A stretch of 64,000 bases of DNA from Sepioteuthis lessoniana (lineage: Eukaryota; Mollusca; Cephalopoda; Myopsida; Loliginidae). A program made the translations under genes and the position numbers. Positions within the stretch are counted from its first letter, which is position 1; the number at the start of each line of letters is the position of its first letter. Below, piece after piece: positions 52,835 to 62,706 of the stretch. Under the pieces are notes generated by a model. That model was not told the origin of the DNA. It was given only the letters and a program-made list of their open reading frames with translations, and did not search any database. The stretch lies in assembly GCA_963585895.1 (NCBI GenBank), contig OY757921.1:82876374-82940373 (forward strand), given 5' to 3'.

Positions 52835-53663
52835 AGTTGACCGTTATTATCATTACTTAGATTTTCTATTAGTTCTGAAGATTTGTCAGTTGATCGTCGT
52901 TATCATCAACTCGATTTTCTATTTCATCAAAAGAGTTGTCAGTTGATCATCATTATCATCAACTCGATTTTCTATTACATCTGAAGGTTTGTAAGTTGAT
53001 CGTCGTTATCATCAACTCCATTTTCTTCTACATCTAAAGATTTATCATTTGACCGTCGTTATCATCAACTCGATTTTCTATTACATCTGAAGATTTGTCA
53101 TTTGATCGCCGTTATCATCAACTGCATTTTCTATTAGATCTGAAGGTTCGTATGTTGATCGTCGTTATCATCAACTCTACTTTCTATTAGATCTGAAGAT
53201 TTATCATTTGATAGTCGTTATCATCAACTCTATTTTTAGTTTCACCAAAAGATTTGTCAGTTGATCATTGTTATCATCAACTTGATTTTCTATTTCATCT
53301 AAAGATTTGTCAGTTGATCATCGTTATCATCAACTCGATTTTCTATTTCATCTGAAGAGTTGTCATTTGATCGCCGTTATCATCAACTCGATTTTCTATT
53401 ACATCTGAAGATTTGTCATTTGATCTTCTTATCGTTACTTGCATTTTTTATTACATCTGAAGATCTGTGGGTTGATCGTCGTTATTGCCACTTGCATTTT
53501 CTATTACATCAGATGATCTGTCAGTTGATTGTCGTTATCGTCACTTGCATTGTCTATTACATCAGAAAATCTTTCAATTAATCGTCTAATCGTCACTTGT
53601 ATTTTCTGTTACATCTGAAGATTTGTCAGTTGACCGTTATTATCATCAAGTTCATTTTCTAAT
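52835..53663. repeat. 53-bp minisatellite, about 15 units
   Basis: Unit GATTTTCTATTACATCTGAA + GATTTGTCATTTGATCGTCG + TTATCATCAACTC, 53 bp. For example GATTTTCTAT begins at 53,337 and 53,390. Units differ by about 5-15%, with a distinct variant (CACTTGCATTTT...) toward the right end. Open frames through it are only by-products. Confidence 0.93.
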
Positions 53664-53796
53664 ATATGTTAAGGTGGAAGTTGTGATAATCGCATGTTTT
53701 ATCCAACATAGACATAAGAGTTTTATAAGGCAGGATTTACCACCGCTGACGGTGGTTTATTCCAAGAATCAAACATCCTCTCACTCAAAAGATTTT

Positions 53797-54000
53797 GCAT
53801 TGTTTTTTAATAGCATATAAATTTTCATGGATTATTTAATGCCATAGCTATTTTTGTCAAGAAAAAAATAGTTGTGCTGGAGAAGATAAGGAGTAGAATA
53901 TTAGTCTAAAAGTGAACATAATAGAGAGACTAGAGTTAGAACTCACTTACTTTCAGGCCGCAGTCCAAATACTTCAGCCAATACGCCACGGAGATTCCTT
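53797..54000 (-). mobile_element. SINE-B copy, diverged
   Basis: TTTTAATAGCATATAAATTTTC, GGATTATTTAATGCC, AGTGAACATAATAGAGAGAC, reversed B box TAGAACTCAC, head AATACGCCACGGAGATTCC. Confidence 0.78.
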
Positions 54001-54117
54001 GAAAGAATTTGCCAATGGATTTTTTGTAGAATTTCTTTCAAAAAATCTTAGTTCCTGCCCCCAAACAATACTAAAAGCTAAGATAATGAAATTCAGTAAC
54101 AGAGCTTGAATTCTGGT

Positions 54118-54225
54118 ATGAGTTTGGTTTAGTTTATTTAATAACTTATGGGTTATTTAATGCCGAAATTTGATACAAATAATTTGCTCGTAGATATATC
54201 GTATCAAGTATTCTTAAAATTTATA
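54118..54225 (-). mobile_element. Element C tail fragment
   Basis: GGTTTAGTTTATTTAATAAC, GGGTTATTTAATGCCG, AATAATTTGCTCG. Confidence 0.55.
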
Positions 54226-54232
54226 CACAATC

Positions 54233-54365
54233 ATACATCATTATCATCTTTTTCAAAGTGTGCAGATAGAATTAATTCCCTTGATTATCTCTTGAAATTT
54301 ATCCCTGAGTAAACTTGGTAGGTCTACAAGACGGTACACAGTGTCTGCACAGAGGAACAACTAAA
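54233..54365 (-). pseudogene. RTE-type LINE 3' end, small diverged fragment
   Basis: CATCATTATCATC tail, then AATTCCCTTGATTATCTCTTG, GGTAGGTCTACAAGACGGTAC and CAGTGTCTGCACAGAGG, matching the corresponding stretch at 41,000-41,110. Confidence 0.6.
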
Positions 54366-54369
54366 AATC

Positions 54370-54915
54370 CTGTTTTTTTTATATTGTTAATATTGTGAGA
54401 TGGAGCAATTTTTTCGGTTTTTTAGATGACAGTAATGACACAATGTGGTGAAGTCATCATAATGAAAGTTTAAAGATAAAAGCTATCTTTCAATTTTTGT
54501 GACTACGGTGAAGGTGGAGATCTCAGTGCTTGCTAGTTTTATTTATTCATTCAGTTAGATTACTGGGACAGTTGGGAAATGCTTTATTATAAAATTTCTA
54601 GACTGGTTTAAATTTGTTCTTATCTTCTTTCCCTGACAAAGATAGAAAGAATTATTGTTGGATAAGTTGATTTTCTATTCTTATTTCATGTTGTGAAAAA
54701 ATAGTTTTGAGATAAAATAGGGAAAATGTTAATAGAAAAGAAAGAGTGCAGGTGGGATGTTAAAAAGTTAAGTGGCTAAGAGTAATGTAAGAAAAGGAAA
54801 AAAATCTAAACAAAAAACCCCCCCAACAAAACACGAAAGAATATAATAGAAAAAAATGCAGAAAAAACCATGAATGGAAAAAAAAAAAAAGAAAATACTT
54901 TGATTGGTATAGAGA
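54370..54915. other. unassigned sequence
   Basis: AT-rich; A runs near 54,780-54,890. Nothing recognised. Confidence 0.3.
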
Positions 54916-54916
54916 G

Positions 54917-55910
54917 AAGTTCTGACATTATTTATGACACCTATCAGTCTTTCAAAGAATTTGGACTTCTACCTAGATCTCAGCACAGGTCTGAGCTAGG
55001 TTGTATGGAAAACTGGTAGATACTCAACCAACCCATCCGCCACGAACAGCTATGGCGCAAAGTCAGTTTTTACGGGGGAACTATGGCATTATTTACGAGA
55101 CCTGTCAGTCTCTCAAAGACAATGAACTTCTACCTAGATCTAAGCACAGGTCTGAGCAAGGTTGTATAGAAGACTGGTATATACACAACCAACCCAGCCG
55201 CCACGAACAGCTATGGCGCAAAGTCAGTTTTTAAGGGGGAACTATGGCATTATTTACGAGACCTGTCAGTCTCTCAAAGACAATGAACTTCTACCTAGAT
55301 CTAAGCACAGGTCTGAGCAAGGTTGTATAGAAGACTGGTAGATACTCAACCAACCCATCCGCCACGAACAGCTATGGCGCAAAGTCAGTTTTTAAGGGGG
55401 AACTATGGCATTATTTACGAGACCTGTCAGTCTCTCAAAGACAATGAACTTCTACCTAGATCTAAGCACAGGTCTGAGCAAGGTTGTATAGAAGACTGGT
55501 AGATACTCAACCAACCCAGCCGCCACGAACAGCTATGGCGCAAAGTCAGTTTTTAAGGGGGAACTATGGCATTATTTACGAGACCTGTCAGTCTCTCAAA
55601 GACAATGAACTTCTACATAGATCTCAGCACAGGTCTGAGCAAGGTTGTATAGAAGACTGGTAGATACTCAACCAACCCATCCGCCACGAACAGCTATGGC
55701 GCAAAGTCAGTTTTTAAGGGGGAACTATGGCATTATTTACGAGACCTGTCAGTCTCTCAAAGACAATGAACTTCTACCTAGATCTAAGCACAGGTCTGAG
55801 CAAGGTTGTATAGAAGACTGGTAGATACTCAACCAACCCAGCCGCCGCGAGATGTGGCACAAAGTCATTTTTTAAGAGGGGAGTTATGTGATCATTTACA
55901 AGACCAATCC
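54917..55910. repeat. 161-bp satellite, about six units
   Basis: CCTGTCAGTC starts at 55,101, 55,262, 55,423, 55,584 and 55,745, exactly 161 bp apart. Diverged units cap both ends (about 54,940 and 55,905). Inner units are nearly identical. At one site (ACCCATCC or ACCCAGCC) the base alternates T,G,T,G,T,G along the array, hinting at a 322-bp dimeric unit. Confidence 0.95.
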
Positions 55911-55914
55911 TCTT

Positions 55915-56030
55915 CATTTAAATTAATATGTGAAATTTTTCACCTAAGAAGATTCATTTTTCATTATTTTTTATTGTTACAGTTTTATAAGAGAAAAAGC
56001 AAAAAAAATTAAACGAATAGATTTTTTTAT
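55915..56030. other. unassigned A-rich flank of the satellite
   Basis: Nothing recognised. Confidence 0.3.
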
Positions 56031-56033
56031 CAC

Positions 56034-56600
56034 TGTATAGAAAATGATGCAATTTCCTTATCAAAAGAATTTTCGGGAAAAAACGGATCAAAATTGGCGC
56101 AAAGATCTCCAACTAACGCCCACGTAGAGGTTACAAAAATTAACAAATTGAAAATGTTTTTTAGGACCAATAGGAGGTCTCTAAAATACGCGCCCAAAGA
56201 ATTTTCGAAAGTCAACGCGTGCGCGCGGTATCCACCTTGATGCTATAAAAACACACAATATTCCAGACAACACAGATCAGTAACGCACGCCAACCCGGAG
56301 TGATACGTACTAACTGTTTCTCAGCGGCGCCGTGCTCGTTTGATTTTCAAACAACGGTGTCATGTAACAACTTCAAGTTGGATAAAGATCTATCCACGCT
56401 GGACTCAAAACTGGTCTCTACGGTCGTAACCTGATGCACGAATCGCTGTATACCCTTCTACATTTCAGTTCCCAACAAAGAAATACATTTCTTTATTTTT
56501 GTAGCACAATTGTTAATATTGCCTTTTCATTCATTAACATTTGTACCCTACAACTGTAACTCAACAGGCAATAAAGAACTCAATTCAAATTTTTCTCATT
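56034..56600 (+). promoter_or_regulatory. CpG-containing block with TATA box and initiator
   Basis: CTATAAAAA at 56,243-56,251 is followed about 33 bp later by GATCAGTAACG, an initiator-like TCAGT. Upstream is CCAATAGGAGG and a GCG-rich stretch (ACGCGTGCGCGCGG, 56,215-56,228). AATAAAGAACTC follows at 56,570. The layout fits an LTR or the first exon of a short gene, but I found no matching LTR ends or coding frame. Confidence 0.4.
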
Positions 56601-56604
56601 TTTT

Positions 56605-57005
56605 AAAAAATTCAATAAAAAAAATACAATAACAATAATGGTTTGAACCACTCCTCAGTTTCGGGCCAGATTTTTTAAATAAATTTTCAAGTTAAAAAAA
56701 AATATGTATACCCTACGAGAAAAGGATATTGTAAAACATGAATTTATAGATTCTTTTATCGTTAATTTTTTTGTGGGGTAAAAAAATTTGAATTAAAACT
56801 TAGATGCTTTTTTGAAAATTATTAACCAAAGAAATTGCTCTATAACAGAAACACTAATTGTAAAAAAAAAATAAAAATCTACGAGAGACCAAAATAAATT
56901 TAAAAAATCATGAAAATATTCTTAATCTTTCAATATATTATCTTAAATATAAACTGAAAAAGAAGAAAAACTCGTAAGATAGAATACTTTTCATTTGAAT
57001 TGATA
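56605..57005. other. unassigned AT-rich sequence
   Basis: A and T runs; no feature recognised. Confidence 0.3.
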
Positions 57006-57073
57006 GGTGAAATCTTTCAACTTGAAAATGACAACGGCTAAGGTAAAGACAACAAATTCAACAGGTAAATTGA

Positions 57074-57130
57074 TTTTGTTTTTTATTTTGTTTTACGGCA
57101 TATCGACCACAAAGGGTCATTTAATGCCGG
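57074..57130 (-). mobile_element. 57-bp SINE-B/C tail insertion with 12-bp TSD
   Basis: TTTTGTTTTTTATTTTGTTT, ACGGCATATCGACC, GGGTCATTTAATGCC is just the last ~55 bp of the B/C tail. CAGGTAAATTGA occurs at 57,062-57,073 and 57,131-57,142. An extremely truncated but bona fide insertion. Confidence 0.85.
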
Positions 57131-57226
57131 CAGGTAAATTGAATTTACAATATAATTCCTCTACGCAAAAAAAGAAAAAAAAATGTACCAAGTCAACATA
57201 TATGTAAAAAGAGCCAATTTTTATTT

Positions 57227-57950
57227 TGTAAGAAATAACAAGAAAAGTGTTTGAGAGAAATTCCTGTTTTATGTCAAAAACATGGACTCTGCTCTCTTGA
57301 CGACAATAAGTCGGAATGATACTTGAACAGGTTGCTGGTGCTGCTATGTGGCTAGGTAGGTTGCTAACGACACGGGGGTTAGACGTGTCGGGTCGCTGAA
57401 CCAAATTAGTCGACGCCTCGATAGTTGAATCGGCAGCTAACCTGGGGTTTGGTCGGCGTTAGCTGCGAGCAAACTGATGAAGTCTTCGTTGTCATCGATT
57501 CGAGAGGTGTCGACCATTGGCGAACTGGTGTCGTCAGTGCGTAAGATAATCGGTTTGTTGGCCAAGAAATACGACCTGAGTTGCTAGGTGTCTCTTCATC
57601 GGGCTGGTCGGTCTGTTATTCCGAGCTGGCAGGTCCGGAACTGGCTTGTCTTCTAAGCCTGATTGGCAAGAAAGACGTTATTGCCCTGAAAAGGACTCTT
57701 AAAAATGTTGGATTAATGAGTTCACTGGGTGTCGTAGATAAACCAAGGTGGTGGTTATATCTGGGTTGTAGTAATAACATGGACTATTGCTCTACGCGCA
57801 AGATTACGACCCCTTGGCGTAGGAATGCATACATACACTCTGCCTATTCAGAATAAAGATACCCTAACTAAAGCACGCACGCCTAATGTTGTTCTTAAAC
57901 CTACTTGTTCCAACTGAACATACTAACACCCACAACAACAATATATTACA
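57227..57950 (+). mobile_element. probable 5' LTR of a Gypsy-type retrotransposon
   Basis: Ends ATATATTACA immediately before a primer-binding-site-like TGGTGGCAGCC. TGTAAGAAATAACA at 57,227 is one possible start (TGTAA ... TTACA); TGTAAAAAGAGC at 57,203 is another. Body has higher GC and CpG than flanks, and GAATAAAGATAC at 57,851 is a likely polyadenylation signal. No second LTR is visible, so the start is uncertain. The 91-codon frame at 57,581-57,856 lies inside and is not a gene. Confidence 0.6.
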
Positions 57951-57970
57951 TGGTGGCAGCCGGGATGATA
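57951..57970 (+). other. primer-binding site of the Gypsy element
   Basis: TGGTGGCAGCCGGGATGAT begins right after the LTR's terminal CA. A TGG start matches the complement of the CCA end of a tRNA. I cannot name the tRNA. Confidence 0.6.
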
Positions 57971-58274
57971 AAAAAAGACATTTAAAGGCTTAAAAAACGA
58001 AAACAACATATAAAGGCTAAAAAAAAAAACCCTCGAAAATCCGTGTATAAAGAAACAAACCGATGACACTTCTGGACAAAAAGCCCAACAAACCAACTCG
58101 AAAAAAAAAAAGCAACAAAACGTTGTCTTTTTACCGAATTTCAAGAAAAAAACCTATCAGGTAAATAATTTAGAACTCTTTTTAATTATTGCCATGTGCG
58201 TCGTTTTTTTACGAGATACCACCATCTTGAATTCGCATAGTTTTTGTAAACAGGCTCAACGTAGAACATTTATA

Positions 58275-59094
58275 ATGGCTAATAATGATATCCCTTATAT
58301 GGACTGGCAATCCTCAAATCTAGCTGAAACATTTAAATTGTTTAAACAGCGGTTGGAGTTGTATTTTGTTGTCAATAAAATAAAAATAGAACAACAAATA
58401 AACTACATATATTAAGAGTTGGGAATGAAGGTTTAAAAAATACAACACATGTTTATTAACGGAGGAAGAAAAACGTACTCCTGAAATTATTTTTAATAAG
58501 TTCATTGAACAACTCAAACCTAAAGAAAATTTTAGAATAAACCGTTTGAAATAATTGACTTATAAACAGGAAGCTGAGGAATCGTTTGATGACTTTGTCA
58601 ACAGATGCAGTCGAATGACTCAGAGATGTTCGTTAACAGAACATGAGCAACAGCAACGTATAATAAAGCTCATAATCGCCAGTGCTCCCATTGCAGACTT
58701 CCAAAAGGGGTTACAAAGAAAAGACAAAACTCTAACCCTGGAAGAAACTGTTAGTATTGGAAAAACATACGAAGCTTCCAACATTCACATAAAACAACTG
58801 AGGGCTATGGTGAATAATAATAATGTGGATAATACTAATATACAAGCCATTAGAACACCAACACGTTTTACTTTGTCAAATAAATGTCTCAAATGTGGTA
58901 AAAGCCATGCTTTTCACCGTGAAGCTTGTCCAGCATTCGGATCAAAATGCAACACATGTGGTAAAGCAAACCACTGGGCATCAGTATGTTTGTCAAACGG
59001 AACAAAACCAAAACAAAGGCCGAGGTTACAAAGCAGTGAACACAAAAAAACAAAATCTCACTATCAACCACAATATAGTATTGTATTATTATGA
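58275..59094 (+). pseudogene. gag: Gypsy-type gag (capsid and nucleocapsid), frameshifted
   Basis: Opens with MANNDIPYMDWQ, then SNLAETFKLFKQRLELYF, typical of the gag start in Mag-like Gypsy elements. The frame is lost around 58,410-58,555 through stops and indels. From 58,555 it is open again for 179 codons: EAEESFDDFVNRCSRM, KGLQRKDKTLTLEE, then two zinc knuckles. The first is CLKCGKSH...C and the second CNTCGKANHWASVC (CX2CX4HX4C). It packages element RNA in active relatives. The stop overlaps the start of the protease frame (ATGA at 59,091-59,094). Confidence 0.85.
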
Positions 59095-59390
59095 CCCTAA
59101 GAGATGAAGCCTTCATACTCATCAACATTAAATTGCCAAATCGAAATGGCATCCACAAGTTGCGTCTGAAGATCGACACAGGGGCACAAGGGAACACCCT
59201 ACCAGTCTCTACATTCCGTAGAATGTTCCCAGAAAAACTGGACGCAGATGGTTTCCCAAACATAAAAAAAACAAATTTATCAACAAAAAACTGATAGCTT
59301 ATAACGGCACACCAATAAAATACTTTGGTAACATCAAAATACCCAGTCAATACAACAAATCAGACTGGCATGTCAGCACCTTCCACATTG
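59091..59390 (+). pseudogene. pol: Gypsy-type aspartic protease
   Basis: Frame begins MTLRDEAFILINIK; LKIDTGAQGNTLP at residues 26-38 carries the catalytic DTG (codons 59,175-59,183). After about residue 63, an A-run (near 59,265) shifts the frame into LSTKN and a stop. The continuation in another frame (LIAYNGTPIKYFGNIKIP, HIVDVQGPAELGLPSLEEL) is the protease C-terminal part. The enzyme would cut the Gag-Pol precursor. This copy is broken. Confidence 0.85.
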
Positions 59391-60020
59391 TGGATGTACA
59401 AGGGCCAGCAGAACTAGGGTTACCATCGCTGGAAGAGCTAAAACTAATTACCCTTCACTGCACAGTCAAGAAAGAAGATGCATTCCAAACTCCTGCAGCA
59501 GCACAGATAAATGCAATCAAAGACCTGATGCAGATGTATCCTGATCAGTTCGACAAAATTGGCTCCATGCCAGGTGCAGTCAGACTATCGGTCAACAAAA
59601 ACATACATCCACATACTGACGCACCTAGAAAAACCCCAATTGCACTTAAAGACTTTATGAAACAGGAGCTTGATAACATGGTCAAAAATAAGATAATAAG
59701 AAAGGTGACTGAACCTACAGACTGGGTTTCAAGTCTAGCATACTCACATAAAAAATATGGAAGTTTGAGAATTTGCCTAGACCCAAGACACCTTAATACA
59801 GTGCTCAGAAGACCACACCATGCAACACCGACCATAGAAGAGCTAACACACCATTTTTCAGGCATCAAGATATTCTCTAAACTTGATGCCAAAGCTGGTT
59901 ATTGGTCTATACATCTTGACACTGAATCGCAATTGTTAACAACGTTCCAATCCCCTTATGGCAAGTACTGCTTCCAGCAGTTACCATTTGGATTGAGCGT
60001 ATCTCAAGACATCTTGTCTT
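59390..60020 (+). pseudogene. pol: Gypsy-type reverse transcriptase, N-terminal half only
   Basis: About 205 codons are open. Visible RT blocks: PRKTPIALKDFMKQELDNM, IIRKVTEPTDWVSSLAY, GSLRICLDPRHLNTVLRR, FSKLDAKAGYWSIHLDTES (with the first catalytic Asp), LLTTFQSPYGKYCFQQLPFG and LSVSQDI. The sequence stops being Gypsy just before the YxDD motif, so RNase H, integrase and the 3' LTR are absent. It is Mag-like by its RT wording; exact clade not determined. Confidence 0.9.
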
Positions 60021-60021
60021 A

Positions 60022-60390
60022 AGTGGCATTTTCACCTGGACAATGCACCAGTCTACAACTATATCCTTATCACAGACTATTTGACCAAGATAGGCATCAA
60101 GACAGTTCCTCACCGTCCCTATAGTCCAGACCTTGTTCCCTGTGACTTTTGGTTATCCCTAAGCTCAGAGGCTGTCGTTATGAGACAATTGAGGAGATGA
60201 AAGAGGCTGTGACAAAGGTCATTGACGCTCACACAAGAGGACTTCTATGAGGCCTTCCAGAAATTGTTGGAATGGTACAACAAGTGCATTACAGCCGGAG
60301 GAGATTACTTCGAAGGGGACAAGAGTTTCATGTGTGTACTATCAATAAAAGTGCCCATACGAAAAAAGTCTGGAAACTTATATATATGGC
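60022..60390 (+). pseudogene. mariner transposase, C-terminal half, frameshifted
   Basis: Encodes HLDNAPVYNYILITDYL (second catalytic Asp in LDNA), GIKTVPHRPYSPDLVPCDFW (third Asp in PCDFW), then after a frameshift GCRYETIEEMKEAVTKVID and after another FYEAFQKLLE, CITAGGDYFEGDKSFMC, IKVPIRKKSGNL. This is the classic DD34D mariner ending. The N-terminal DNA-binding half and first Asp are missing. It joins the Gypsy RT directly at about 60,020. Confidence 0.88.
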
Positions 60391-60394
60391 ACTA

Positions 60395-60635
60395 AAGTAT
60401 ATCCTTGCAAGACTCCAGTGACAATTATGAACATATATGGAGAGTGAGGACACAACTAAATGACCAAGCTATCCCTTTTTTGTAGGCTGGGGTCTAAACA
60501 CCATTGAGGAGGCTACACATTCTTGGGTAGAACCTTTTAATAGAACTAGTATCGACAAAAAGTTGCAATCCAAATATATATGCCCAATGCACTCATTTAC
60601 TGAATTTTGTTCCCAATTTTTAAAGGAAGAAGCCC
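60395..60635. other. unassigned sequence
   Basis: Nothing recognised. Confidence 0.3.
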
Positions 60636-60639
60636 TCAT

Positions 60640-60858
60640 TATGTTGTTGTTAACATGCTGAACTTTGACATTGTAGTAAGAAAGTTCAAACTTCAGTTGC
60701 GCTATTATGTTCAGTTTTGGACATACTTTCGGAAAAGGTATGAACACTTTACTCCCTCCAACTATGGGTAAAATAATTCCACTGCTGTTCTATGACAAGG
60801 ATAGCTTTGGCTTTAAATAACCAATGAAGGTTAATATGCCATTAAATAAAGAAGAAAC
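60640..60858 (+). mobile_element. SINE-B copy, diverged
   Basis: AGAAAGTTCAAACTTCAGTTGC (B box), GGAAAAGGTATGAAC, CCAACTATGGGTAAAATAA, AACCAATGAAGGTTAATATGCC, ATTAAATAAAGAAG. Confidence 0.82.
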
Positions 60859-60879
60859 CCAAATTTTCCCAGTTTGGTC

Positions 60880-61050
60880 TACAATATAAACCTGAATAAT
60901 AAGAATAATTTTCAAACAGATCTATTTGACTGATACATAGGACCTTAATACATACTATCATTTCTGGTTTGATTGGACCCTGGAATAATGGTCATGAAGG
61001 GGTACTTCACAATCCCCGGGTCTCCAAAACTGGAGCCTCACAACTGGATA
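60880..61050 (-). mobile_element. Element C 5' block fragment
   Basis: CAGATCTATTTGACTGATACATAGG, GTTTGATTGGACCCTGG, AGGGGTACTTCACAATCCCC, GAGCCTCACAACTGG. Confidence 0.65.
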
Positions 61051-61311
61051 CAGTTAAGATGATGGAGTCAGCATTTCTAAGTTCTCTTCTGGCATTCACA
61101 CAGTATGAGAGAAAACCAACAAAATCTGGTGATATAGAAGATATTGGTGGGGTGCTTATGGTAAAGATGCTTTGGCATTGAAACCATGCCAGAATCTAGA
61201 ATCATGAAAGCTTTGTTGGTGGCACAGCTGTGTTTTTTTTTAAGTTTTATTTGCCGCAGGATGTGCATGTAATGTTATAATAGTATGTAAGTGAATCTAA
61301 ATTATATATAT

Positions 61312-62060
61312 ATATATGAGAAAAACTGGATATTAATCTATGAAAATGTACCGAGATGAAAAACAAGGACTTCAGAGGATGATTTTATTTGTAGAAATAT
61401 AGGGTGTCTCAATATACATAGGACCTATGTGACTGCCAATAACTCTTTAGATAATAATGTTGTGTTCTTTTTTATTTCAGATTTGAAAATGATATACTAC
61501 AACAACTATTAATGCTTGATCACAATGCCTTTGACAGTATTTTTCATCACTACTTATTTGGAGACAAAATTATTCAAAACTGTCGGAGAATAGATGCAAC
61601 CCATTAATATGATAATGATTAATTATTGAGACAAAAAACTCAAAAAAAAGATTATGTCTTGGAAACTGATGAAACAATGAAAAAAACATTGATTTGATAT
61701 CTCTAGCTCAGAGGATGCCTTTTTTACAGGACATATTCCAAATGACCGCCATTGTGCTTGTCTCAGTGATAAATCATAATCATACTAACAGATTGCATCC
61801 ATTTTGAGACACCCTATATCTACCAAGGTTAATAGTTTTGGCTTTTTAACCTTCATCAGTGTGTGTGTGAGTTAGTAAATGAAATGAAAAAAAAATGAGA
61901 AACTTTATCTTTCTCTGTTCATTTAAGAACTTACATGCCCTGATGAAGGTCTAAAACCTGAAATGTTTAATGTTGGCAAATATTTCTACAAATAAAATCA
62001 TTCTCTAAAGTCTTAGCATTTTTTCATCTCTGTACATTCTTATATTTATAAGTTTGTTTA
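61312..62060. mobile_element. foldback (inverted-repeat) element
   Basis: Left arm 61,341-61,399 continuing at 61,817-61,862; right arm about 61,938-62,041. AATGTACCGAGATGAAAAAC...GATGATTTTATTTGTAGAAATA on the left is the reverse complement, with few changes, of TATTTCTACAAATAAAATCATTC...TTTTTCATCTCTGTACATT on the right. Next come AACCTTCATCAG and CTGATGAAGGTCTAAAACC. Total arm length is about 105 bp. No coding capacity. Confidence 0.8.
61400..61816. mobile_element. 417-bp MITE with 13-bp TIRs and TA duplication
   Basis: Starts TAGGGTGTCTCAA and ends TTGAGACACCCTA, exact inverted repeats, with TA on either side (61,398-61,399 and 61,817-61,818). The other foldback arm has the unoccupied sequence (GTAGAAATATTTGCC). 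TA target and TIR style point to the Tc1/mariner superfamily. Inside, TTTTTTATTTCAG precedes a 41-codon open stretch (FENDILQQLLMLDHNAFD and on); no family recognised. Confidence 0.85.
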
Positions 62061-62700
62061 AGAAAACTACCTTGAAAGAGATGGTGAAAATTTGGTGTCA
62101 AGCAAAGAACTTTTTTTTTTCTGTAGAGTATTCCAAAAACTTTTGGATAGTACTTCATAAATTCTTATGCGCATGTATTTACCAAACCCAGGATGTGACA
62201 CAATGTAATATTATGGACAGGCGTGGTCGCTGAGAACATGCGAACACATCGGCTATCATCAATCACTGAAAAATGTCATGAACCCTCGACTAAGGTCGCC
62301 AACTTTACTACTTACTTACTGGTGTCACCGAGCCTTCAGGAACCTTTGAAATGATCCATCAAATCTCTATATAAGAAATCAAGTAACGAGATTTTGAGAG
62401 TTCAAGGCAGGTTTCTAAACAGGTTCAACAGAGGTCCAGGACACCCCAAACCATGCCACATTCAGCCTGTCAACAATACAACTGATATGAATGTATCAAC
62501 AAGCCCACTATAATGATGCTGCTGTCAACCCAAGAAGGGGAAGGAGGATGAACACTATCAAACAAACTTTTTTTAACTACTGCCCACTGTAATCCCCATG
62601 AAAAAAAAGTGACTACTATTTTCTTCCTTAAATTTTGAGTTTTGAGTGTTTCTTTCCTGTGAACCCCTTTCTTTCAGACACAACATATTTTGGTCCTATG
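62060..62700. other. unassigned; holds a small SINE-D tail fragment
   Basis: CTCGACTAAGGTCGCCAACTTTACTACTTACTTA at about 62,284-62,318 is a SINE-D tail. The rest is unrecognised. Confidence 0.45.
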
Positions 62701-62706
62701 TTACAG

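Noticed and set aside
52835..53663. Regular direct repeats that could be taken for a CRISPR array
   Set aside because: The whole 53-bp unit repeats, with no unique spacers, and the context is eukaryotic.
55001..55234. 77-codon frame in the 161-bp array
   Set aside because: The period is not a multiple of three and the frame is not maintained from unit to unit.
57581..57856. 91-codon frame as a gene
   Set aside because: It lies inside the probable 5' LTR of the Gypsy element.
58889..59350. 153-codon minus-strand frame
   Set aside because: Antisense shadow of gag and protease.
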